A stretch of 64,000 bases of DNA from Macrocystis pyrifera (Eukaryota > Sar > Phaeophyceae > Laminariales > Laminariaceae): NCBI GenBank assembly GCA_031763025.1, contig JASSKH010000024.1, positions 11,120,087-11,184,086 of the forward strand, written 5' to 3'. The position numbers and the translations under genes were made by a program. Positions 24,601 to 36,600 of the stretch are shown one piece after another. Numbering within the stretch: the first letter of the stretch is position 1; the number at the start of each line of letters is the position of its first letter. The notes below the pieces were generated by a model. That model ran no database searches. It worked only from the letters and a program-made list of their open reading frames with translations, and was not told the origin of the DNA.

Positions 24601-27600
24601 CCGACTCGCAGCTCTAGTATTGTTTGCTTGCGAACACGGAACCAAGAGTCTCCGACGCATCTTCGCCTGAGTACCGTGATCGGAATGCCTAATCATCTAA
24701 TCATCAATACACCTTCCTTTGTGATGTGCTGGAATCGATGCTGATCGGCAGAGGATTGCGCCTTCACGAGGGCCAAACCCTGAAGGAGTGCAACATACCG
24801 ACAGACAGCCAGCTTGTGCTACTTGACAGCGAGGTATGTTTGTGTCACGCACGGTTGCCCCGCCCCCTCCCATCACCACCACCACCGCCACCGCCCCTGC
24901 CCCCCCCCTATATGAGATATATAGGTTGGGTTGCTGTCGGTTGACAACGACACTGTAAAACAAGCCGCTCACTACTTGAGCTAGACAACCAGGATATCGT
25001 TTTTGTTTTGGCGGTCGGTCACAGCTCGAGGTGGAGTTAGATCATTTGTGCGGGGTGGAGAACCTTTACTCCTCTCAAGGGGTATGATCGCGTCACGTAC
25101 ACGGTAGTGCTTATCGTGAGGCACACAAGAGGCAGTTACATAGTACTCCCATTGCTGTCCCTGGAAGTGGCCACACCGCAAAATAAATGAACTCATTGAA
25201 GCTGTCATCTATCTGCAAGTCCGCATCACAAGCGGTTCTTAGTACGATAGAGCTCACCCTTCATGCGACTCGCCAAACACCTCAAGGCGCTTCGCGCTTG
25301 GTGCAAGCAATGCCTGCCTGGTCGGTGGAAACGCGACATGCTCCGTCCCGGCACTGTAGGGATGCGAGGGTCTATGGTCATACGACTACGGCCATGCATG
25401 ATATCGAGTACACCCCCCTCCAGCTCCCGTAGACATACAATATTTATGTATATATATACAAGTTGGCGTCCGTTGGCAACGACGCTGTAAAACACGTCAA
25501 TCGCTGTGAGAGTTAATCAGGGTCTATTTTTTAGTGTGTTTCGGCGATCCCCATGGCTGCTGGTCAATTACAGATCACATCGTATGGCGTGAAGAACCTT
25601 TACTCCGCACAAGGGGGGTGCTCGTATCAACATATTGTGTTTATGGCCAGGCACCCACGAGGCAATTTTAAAGTATATCGAATGATCTCGTGCCGGTCGG
25701 TATCATGGCGCTCCTTGCTGCACCACAAAATATACGACTCTCATTGTGCTGGAAACTTTTTTGTCCTCCAGGTGAAAGAGTCGGCGGCCGGTGGAGGGGG
25801 GACAAAGGACGAGGAAAGGGTGATTCTTGACAAAAACGGCGCCGAGGAATCAGCGGCTGTAAAACAGATGTCCACCCTTGTAGATCTCATGCGGCAGCAG
25901 ATGGAGTGGACCATGAGGAGCGAGGATGGTCGGCGCGAGCAGGGCCTTGGGGCGGCAGAGGCCCTTGAGACAAGGATGCGAGGGATGGAGGTGACACTTT
26001 TGGATTTTTCCGAGCCGTGCTACGGCAGGTATTGCAATTAGGGGTTGAAAGTAGGCGATCAACTGTTGACCCCAACCATTGTAGCTGATCAACCATTGCA
26101 ACTGAGGAGCTACCCAATGTATTCGGCTCGATGTGCACTGTTGAGCAAATACGTGCGAGAGGAGACGGTACTTTCACTTGGCTGACGGCAATTTTCCCTT
26201 TTTTCCTTGACTGATGCCAGACTACTACAATAGGTTTAGTGTGGAACACTCGGATCCACACCCTTGACCGACGCATGATTTCCCTTGAATGGCCGCCTCC
26301 CGACATACTTCCTTGCTTTTCAGCGTAATCCTTTACACATCTGTATAGCCCATGGGGTTAATTATGTATCAGGCTTGCAGCAGCTTGCAAAGTTATTTTG
26401 TCAAAGCCGGTTGTTGGGTGGGGTACTAACAGTAGTAATAGTACCAATAGTACTACAGAGCTCCCCCTACGTGAGGAGCCTCAGAAAAAGACTGCAGTAG
26501 GTGCGTACAGTAGGTGCTACAGTAGGTGCTACAATAGGTGCTTACGGTAGGTGCTACAGTAGGTGCTACAGTAGGTGCTACAGTAGGTGCTTACAGTGGG
26601 TGCTTACAGTAGGTGCTACAGTAGGTGCTTACAGTAGGTGCTACAGTAGGTGCTTACAGTAGGTGCTTACAGCAGGTGCTTACAGTAGGTGCTTACAGTA
26701 TGAACCCCTCTACTGCACCACGCGTCTCAGACACTACTCCCATCGTGGCATCGGCCGTACGCAAATTATTCGATAGAAACCGTATGCGGCCTTTCTCGCT
26801 CGGCACGTGCGGCTTACATGTATACCGGTACCTGGTATTGGTAATCCTCCGCCGAATTGGTAGAAATATACCAGGTAGCCGACGGTTCGCACGACCGCGT
26901 GGAAACTCCAGAGATGAGGAGCGTAATATTTCCGTGATTACACGTAGCATTAGCGGCCGACCGCTTGCACGACCGCGTAGGAATTCCGGAGATAACGAGC
27001 TCAGGATGTGCTGCATTCAGATCGGAGTCGTGGTTTCGTGTCAATCGATCCATTTTGTACCCCCAATGCCATGTTACGCTTAAAACGTGGCATTGCTTCA
27101 GGCCCATTAGTTAGCGAAATTTTCCATTAATAATACCAGCCACGCATCAGATCCATTGGGACCACCAGCTGGGGCAGGAGGCCTCATCCAATCCAGTACT
27201 TGCTATGAATGATCGGCAGCAGAGTGAAATAGTACTGCAGACAAGTTGAATTTATATCGTGTATTGTGCAACGATTTGGCGCAGGCGTCTTTGCCGAGGA
27301 GACTGGAGGAATTTATGGAGGAGAGCGTTGGCGGCCTCAAAAGTTCGCTTTCGAAGGTAACGTGACCCCAGTACCAGTGATATTGTGTCAGGGTTAGGTT
27401 ATGTCATAGGTATGCACCAGCATTACGACTGACACTGCTTCGCTCGCAGACCCTAAGTTCCTCTGAATGCATTGCAGATGGTTTCCAACCCAGTGGGTGT
27501 ATTGCTGTAGGCGAATGAATACTGCAGCCCTCCTATACATATAGCCTATACGCATACAGATAGGCATAGCCTATTCACGTACAGTGCAGTAGTTCGAAGA

Positions 27601-30600
27601 GGTACTGTAGTAAAGCGACAGGTATGTACCGCGTAACGTTTCCTGCGGAAAAATACCCGGTATTTTGAGTTATAAAAACAAATATTCGCAGTATTATACG
27701 TAAAGAGGCATTGGCGCCGCTTTTCGCGACCGGAAATCATGTAAACTCGACCAACCACGTCGACACGTTACACTATTCATAGTTTTGATATCGTACAGTA
27801 GTGAAAAGCCAGCACCATACGAGTAGAGAGCTGTATTGACTGTGGCTGCGTGTTAGCTGACGAAAATATTATTTTTTGTCCCCCACGAATGACGCATGCA
27901 GTAGTGCTCGGATGTCACATAGTCACATATTTGGTATCGTTCTTGCCGCCATGGACAGTGGAAAAGGTTTCATAGCCAGTTTTTTTTTTCAGGACCAAGG
28001 GCTGGCGCTATCGAAACGTCGCCCCGATCAACCACAGGCCTTCAAAAAGGAAAACAATGGTCAGGCGTTTCCGAAGCAACAGACACAGTGCATTGCACTC
28101 TTTTTCCTTAACAAGCCGGATTCAGGTGTTCCCAGGTATGTCGGTACAAAATTCCGTGCCAATATTTAAAGAATTGACCGCGTATAAACAATATCAAGTA
28201 GAACGTAACGCTAAAAATCGATTCCACATTGAAACTAGGTAATTAGAAGGCAACGACGAAAAATTACACATTCCATTGTCCCACACAAAAGTAATTTTTT
28301 CCGCGCTGTTTTTTTCGAGTCAGACCCTGAAATTTTGCACACGTGTTGTATTATCCCTCTCCAATCTTTTCAGGAACCATATATTTTTTTCTTTTGCTGA
28401 AAATGCTGGGTCCAAGGAAGTCCAAATCTCCTAGAAAGTCCGAAAAAATGCCGAACCCAACCATCAGGCGAAATAAGCAAAACACCGTTCCTCGAACCTG
28501 CGAAAAGGGTTGATAGAAGACGTGCACAGTTTCAGGGTCTGATTAGAAAAAACGGCGTGGACTTTGCCTGGCGAAGAAATGCAGGTCGTTTAACATGAAC
28601 TAGCCTGTAGGCGTTCACCGGTAGTTGTCTAGGTATATATCACAGTCGTAGTTATGTGCAGTGCTTTGCAGACTTCTGCGTCTTCGTGATTGACTGTTAA
28701 TGGCGCGGTTGTGGCTCGAAATGTGAGGTACAGTAGACTGAAGGCACTGAAGACATAAATCAGTTAGATGGTTGGTTGACCCACTGCGCCACGCAATTAA
28801 CAGTGTAGTCAGTGAAGTCAATAGCAGTAAGTCAAGTAACACCCCCTAGCATTTGACTCCAATCAATGCCCAATACTCAGGCATTGGGCGATATGGAGGA
28901 GCTACACGCCAAACGATCCAACGCTGGGGCCATTCAAGATGACGAGGACGAGAGACGAAAAGGCGGGAGGAAGAGGTGCGCATTGAAGAAAGTAGAAAAC
29001 CAATCGGTAAAGTAAGATGCTTGACCAAAAATTGAAAAATGAATCGTTGTCGGGGAGTCATCCCCGAGTTGCGTCGGGCATTTTTCGACCAAATGCGCGG
29101 GCTTTAAAGGTAGCATGCTCATACGCTTCAATCGACAAGCCTTTGAAATTAAACCTTGTCACAGAATAACCACCAAGTTGCGAAGCGTACCTTCGACCAA
29201 TAGCGCGACCCACAAAGGTGGCATGCTCACACTACGCGCATTGAACGGCATGCTTATAAAACTAAGCGTGGTCAGAGAGTCACACCCGGGTTGTGAAGGG
29301 GGCTTGTATTCGACCAATTGCGCGTTGCCATAAAGGATAATCGTAGCGTGCTGATGTTCATTGAACGCTTCCGGTGCAGGAGAAGTCACGGCTGGCATTG
29401 CTCGCGGCTGACGTGGAACGCGTTTCAAAGGAAAACGCGGCGTTACTGCAAGAGTTAGCCGACGCCAAGGCCTCTGCCGCGCAAAGTGCCGAGAGTGTCC
29501 CCTCTGCAAGCCCTGCCGAAGTGCCCAGAGCACACGTGCAGACCATCACTGCAGCACCATTTCCAGAGCAGGTGCGAGTATACGCCTACCATAATAATCA
29601 GTTCGTGACGTGATGCACAACATATCGACCGACAGTACGTGGAGTTTAGTCCCATCACCCGTCTAGGAAGAGCGTTATATAGCCCCTTTATGTTAACATC
29701 ACACTCCCGTTATGAGGACAAATCACTTGGAATTAATGTCAGATTCAAGCTTCTGCACAGCAGTGCAGTACTACAAGGGTTAAGCAGTACAAGCAGCATC
29801 ATCATGCCATCATGCTGCGCGCGTGCCGCACATCTCCTTATCCCCAGTTTTAGTTCGGATACATATACAAATATCCCCTATCCCCTACCCCAGCATCCAG
29901 CGCTATCATATCATATCATACCATTCCTTGTGTTGCAATGGTTGCAATGTTTGCAATGGTTAAAATGACGTATACTACTGTAGGAGGTAGCACCCGATTC
30001 TTCCTGAGGTAGATCTGCCCCAAAAACTGATTGTGAGAAAACTAAAGGGGCGCTTAACCTCGGCCTGTCGTGGGTGTTGTACCAGGCAATAATTCTATTG
30101 TGAAGCAACAATGAGATCAACAATATCGAGTAGTTGAAATGGTTGAGGAACCTCGTCAGTCACATTTGCTGTGGCCAAAACATGCTACCTGGTACTATTC
30201 AATACCAGGTATTAGTTTAGTCCTTATCCTTGTCGTAGGACGCGTTCAATAATAATAATGGCCACATTTTTTTCATCTGCTTTTCCCACTGACGCACCAA
30301 AAGTGTTCATAGTAATAGCAGTATTTTACCAGTTTTCTCGAGATAGGGTGAGCAGGGGGGAGAGGCCGCCGTACTTCGTCCTGTAGTTCACTGGGCTTCC
30401 TTGCCAACGGCGAATACATTTCGACCGCGGCTACTGTACCCCTCGACGGCCTTGGAAGGCATGAAGTCGGCGCAATAACCGAGTATATCACGAATACAAA
30501 CACCACAGTAGGAGGGAAGAGGGGCCGATGGGCAACGACTCCAGCGGCGGCTAACGGAACCTTACTTTCAGGGACCGGAGAGAGCCCTAGGCAGATTTTT

Positions 30601-33600
30601 CCCTACCCTTACGCTCGGGCCCGAAGACTTTCACGCACGCGGTCTGGGTGTCTCTCGATCCCCAGCCATCTAACTTCCCCATATGACTATGACTTCGCAT
30701 AGACAGGCGAAGACCGCAATAAACTGACCCTGTTCAAGTCAAAACCTGGTATATTTCTCGACCGGTCAGCTCGTGAGAGAATCCAACTTCAGCCCCATAC
30801 AATTGCTTATTCAAGTATTTCAGCATGTGGCAGCGCAAGCCTCACCCTACCCCACCGCTAACGGCACACTTGATATCAAACTATACCGTCGTCACTTTTC
30901 TCACCCAGGCACCAAAACCGTCTCGAGAAGGTCCCGTGCCCGGGCCGCTCATCGAAGACCCTCCAAGACCCCAACGCAAAGCATCTTCATGGCATCTCGT
31001 GAGTTGACGCATGCCGTATTGGACGGCAAGAAGCCAGTGCATCGAGTAGTACTGAATTGGTATTGAGCAGCAAACCTATTAATACTGTGTCATCCATTGG
31101 ACAGATCGCGGATTCCTAGTTCATGATATATGAAGACATCTTTCAAGACAACAATATTCCCGATATGGTATGATGTACAGTAGCTGGTGCTGCAGGGTGG
31201 GACAATATAATCTGTTAATATATGATTTACGGTAGCACATGTTTCCTGGGTTGGATATGTACTGTATGTGCAGATAGATCACACTGCAAAGCCTCTCACA
31301 ACAGCAGGTGAAGAACTAGGTCATCTACAGTAGATAGATAGATCATGATCTGTCCGCGTTATGTAATATTTTCATTATTATGGAATGTAGCAGAACTTAG
31401 AACAGAGAGGCTCCCGTAAACAGTGTTGCGCTTCAGTGAAGAAACAGTACCAAGGATGGCTGCTACAGCATAAACGGTAAGTGCGCGTAATCAAATAGGG
31501 ATGACCGTTTCTGGATTTTTCCCTCGTGATTATGCCTGTCGCCGTGACTCTATATAGAAACGCCACTCTAGGTGGGTACAGTAGAAACCCAATACCAATA
31601 TAAACCATTTAATAGATATCACGGGGCCATCTTACGGCATGAACGTATCATTGTGTTATCGCAAAATCTTACACACTTGTGCCACATGCTACCTTAAACC
31701 AGAGCTTTGAATCGATGGTAAAAACAAAAAGGCACGGAGCGTAGACTCCAGCCGTATGCGCAAGTTCTATAGATGCACCGTTCCCACTCCGTCGTGTCGT
31801 GTTGCGGTGATCCCTTCAATATTGCCGCGATGTCCCTGCATTATTCTTGCCGTAAATGCGTCGCGCACATATATACATACCATCCCTGGCATCGCCGAAA
31901 AGCTTCGTGCCACGTTATGGAGCTGCTATAGACTCGTAGTTCGCGGCATGTTGCAGCGCTTCTCGTACATGCTATAATCGACATTTTTTTGTTCATTTTC
32001 TTCGATTTCGAAGACGTTCCCGTCCCAGGGTTCGAGGCGCGCCGTCGCCATCAAAGTGCCTCGAAATGCCAACTGCGAAAGCGTCTGCGAGCGCATCGCG
32101 GAGAAGCTGGACGTAGTTGAGGCCAGAGTTGTCCTCCGGAACAAAAGAGGAGGTGAGGTGTGCGGTCAAATTGAAACCTTTTTTCCCGCATCCCATTTGT
32201 TATATTCGTCATTCATTCTCGTGCTCCCTCCCTAGTCGTGACTCAGATCCGGGGTCACACAGTATGATAGTCTCTCCTCCCCCCCCCTTCCCCCGACTAC
32301 GCTACGCGCCTTGCTTTGCTATTGCGATCAGGGTTCACCACTTTCTCCCCGCGTCGAGTCGCGCCGAATCGTGTTGACTATCTCTCAGCTCCCGGCCAGC
32401 ATCGCTGAAACACCCGAGTGAGAGGGTCACCGCGTTGACGCACTGAAGAGATCCCTAAACAACTATTAGAGAGATAAATACTGAGACACCGAAAACAGCG
32501 AGTGACTGCTGTGGGCGATGTTCACAGAAACGAGCGGCAGTATGTTATATACCCGTCGCAAGGTCCATGCCCTCCTAGGAAACCCGGGGATGTACCCAGA
32601 AAGTCCCCTGACGACTGCATATGGTGTGTGGGGGGACCGCGCAGGGTATGTTAGCTCGGACGTGTCAAAATAAGAGTAGTACTGTATCAACGAGCTGCGA
32701 TAGTACTAAGGTACGTGGAAGTTGCCCCGTACCCGTCGAAAGCTCTCAATGCCCCGTGTTCGGCACGCAGGAACACCTTCAAAACCGTTTCAATTCGAAA
32801 GCTCAATTTGGTTGGAGTATGCGTAATGTTATCAACGTGGGAAGTTTGCGATAAGTCGGTGCCTCGGAACGTGGTGTAGGGTTCACATCAAGTACTCCAC
32901 ACGTCGGACAGATCATGTACAGATAATCATCTACATATAGATCATCTAGATCCTACGAACCTGCCGTCATGATAAGTTTTGCAGGATCTGCATAATACAG
33001 ATCCAACCTAGGAAACACGTCTTGAATAATGCAGCTTATACGACTCCCAACCGGCAAAATGAGCGAGATCATTCCGACCGAGAATGTGTCTGCCCTGAAA
33101 TAGCTAGTTAAGGCAGCAGAAATAGCACCGCAGTAGGAGGTGATCTGTCCGATGATTGAAATACTTTAGCTTTTTTTTTTCTTAATCCAGGCGACGGTGC
33201 AGCTGCCGACCTTTCTGAATGTAAAGGCAGACTGCCGCCACGCCGAGAAAAACACACTTACATCGATGCAGATTCCTTGATGATCGCCTACGGCGACAGA
33301 AAAAAGAGACCCTGGTTTTGATTTTGTTGGTGGGAAATAAATCAAATTACATTCGGCCAAAAAAATAAGCATCCGTCAGAGACTCATCCCGCGGTGAGGG
33401 TACTTAACACTTTTTGGCTCAACATTATTCTGAGCGGTTGGGCTTCTGAAGTCAGTAGCTATTAGTATACCGATTAGAATGATATGATACTTTTACTGAT
33501 GCATTTGTTGTAGAACTATTACGGGGGAACATAGTAAATAGGACCAAATTTTGTTAGTAACAATATTAAAAATATAGGTTTTTGTCTATACCGTAGGTCC

Positions 33601-36600
33601 TATTTACTATGGACCCCCCGTAATAGCGCATAGAAATCTTGGTCGAGTTGCGCGAATAAAACGTTCTTCGAAGTTAGTCATGCTTCGGCTGGAATATTGA
33701 GCTCCTCGTGTGATCAGCTCAGACACTAATAAGATACTCCTAACCTGGCGTTGGTCAACTTGCGCGTCCATCCGCTTCAAAATCGGCACCAGGCGCAATT
33801 CTTCCGCTAGAGACGCTTTCGGGTGAGCTCCAGCGCTTGCACGAGGAGGAATGCCTCAAGCTGGAGGTGCTGCAAGGGACTGTTTTGTCCGATAATGTGG
33901 TAAGGGAGCGTAGATACACACGTCCAACAGCCTGATGATATATACATACCTGAATGATATGATATGCATACTCCGAAGTATTTCTAAAAGTGGAATGGGT
34001 GAAGCTGATGAATTATTGGCTTAAGCTTGTGTTAAGGAACTGTTATGTTTTGTGGAACACGATGTATTTTCTAGAAGAAAGTCACGTACTTCGCCGAGGG
34101 TACACGATAAACAACTAAGCGCTACTGTTTTTTTCCGGGTATCTAGATATTATCGGGGGGGGTCATACGAATACCAAGTTGTCTTCTTTTTTCATGCGTG
34201 CGGAAATCCCACCCCCCGCTGGTTTGCTTTCATCTGACATTACTGGGAGCGCGGTGTCGTTTTCGCCTTGTCGCCATGTACCCTCATGTACCTTCGACTT
34301 TCACACCACCAAAAGGAATGTCATATCATGGGCAATCGTATAATCATACCATCCACTGCGAAGACGATAAGGTAGCTCTTGCTAGGTGGATAACTGTAAC
34401 TGTCGTCAACTGTTTGTGTAGGGTGGAGAACGCAGTGATATTATTTTTTATATTTTTCGGAGATACAGTAGTAACCCTTTTTCGAAGATTTTCGGTCGGA
34501 AGGCGCGGATCTCATAATCAACATTGTTCTATAGGATATCCGGCTTCACCTAGGTCAAAAGGGTTATAAGGCATGCCCTACCCGCTCTTTGTTAGGCGGC
34601 CGTAAAAATGAGAACTCCCTTCGGTCGAAATCACACCAATAAGCGCTTGCGGGTTGGTGGACAATCGCCATGACATTCTGGTGAAATCAAAAATAAATAT
34701 ATACCGCACACATGTTGACTTCGAGCACGAAACCGTATCGTACGAATTACGATCCGCCAGGTGGACGGCCTGGTGGACTTCTACGAGCAGCACGTGCCGG
34801 CGAATGCAAAGGTGAGCTACAAGGACAGCCAGAAATAGTCGCGGCGGGACGCAGGGGTTGCTCTCGACTACATAGCATACCTCTTGAATCATGCGTAGGG
34901 TGGCGGTACTATCTGTACAGTATATCTAGAACAGAATGTAGTAATAGTAGTAGTACTGTAGTAGTTGTAGTAGTAGCAGTGGCAGTAGTAGCAGTAGTAG
35001 TAAGTAGTAGTACTTCGAAGTAGTATTACGGGCGCCCATAGCAAGCCAGAACCCGCGATGGACCCAAAAACCTTGTGTCCCCATACTGTATGTGTTCACA
35101 CCGTGTTTGGTTATCATTTCACGTGTTACCCCGTATTAGTTGTATTAGTACAGTATTGATAGTTGTAGATGTTATCGGGGATCACAATTACTCTGCTTGG
35201 CATACAGAAGCACGACAAGGGTAACCTATTGCACAGAGTATATATGAGCTTTGCCCGGGTGCGATATTTGGCGCGGAAAACGCCGGAGTGCCGTATGTCA
35301 CCGCCATATTCGTTACCATATGCCTTTTCCACCCAAAACGTTTAGTGAAGAAAACAAAATAGTGTTATTATCACATGGTTGAAGTGCTCAAAGTGATGCT
35401 GCGAAGTAGGACTATTGCACGGGAGCAATACGAGTAGCGCTATTTCATGGAGTAGTAGCAGTATAGGCGAGGTTAGGCGAGGACATGCAGATACCGTCAG
35501 CGCCGTCGCCGGTAGTATGTTCAGGCAGTACATAACATCTACACGTCTTATTTTTCGTCGGTAGTATGCCTAGCCAGCGCACAAAGTGTACGTACACGTA
35601 CTAACTTTCGTCGTGCTTTACCGTCTCCTCTATGCAGGCGTCTGGTGTCATCAGCCGATCGATGGCTGAGATAGACGAAACGGCAAAACGGCACGCGTTG
35701 GGTGAAAGGAACGGCATGGGGACAGGGACAAGAGCGGGCATGGGGACAGGGCAGGTGTTTCGAGGAAACGAAGGCGGCGACGCCACCGAACACGCCGAAA
35801 AACAGGTGTCTAAAAGTTTCTGTTATTACGGGTGTGCATAGTAATACATAGTAATACATAGAAATACATACTAATATATAGTAATACATAGTAATACATA
35901 GTAACACATAGCAATCTTAACCCACGATGAACCCCAAAACCATGTAATTACCCATGTGCACACACTATACTTGGTTCTGAAATACTATTAAATCTGTACT
36001 ATCAATAGTGTGTTCTCCCCTTACAGCCCCTTTGGGACTTGGTTATAGTATGGCGTTGAAAGAAATGGCCAGTGTCGTAGTACCAACCATCTCCTATCCC
36101 CTATGGTGTCAGCGCGACGTACAAATACTGCAGTAAATATGAACAGTATGAATAGTACCTTCCAGTGCGCGTATCGTGCAAGTCATCGCATTGGGCTCGA
36201 GTTTCGGGTGCTACTCCATGTATATATATGTATTTATATATGATGCCCTGCCCCAGTACTGCATCTAGGTATGGCCATGCTGGGCATTTCGTATACTAGA
36301 TATACTCCAGCAAGTTTGGCCAATGCTGTAATTGTCAGTTTCGTTCAGACCTGCTTTATCTCTGAAGTTCCGGAGGGGTTGATCGATGCCCGCGCAAGCG
36401 CGCAAGGCGCTGTCTTCAGGGCACGTAAGGTGCATCTCGTACCAGGTGTCTATCACGATGCCACGACAGCGCAAGCCCGAGCGGTTGAAGCCTTTAACAT
36501 GTCAAGTTTGTAAGGTATAGGTACCTTGTGACTGATAACTCAGCCCAAGTCCGCTGGCTGGTGCCGCTTAGGCCTCCTCCGCACGTTCACTGGAGCACCT

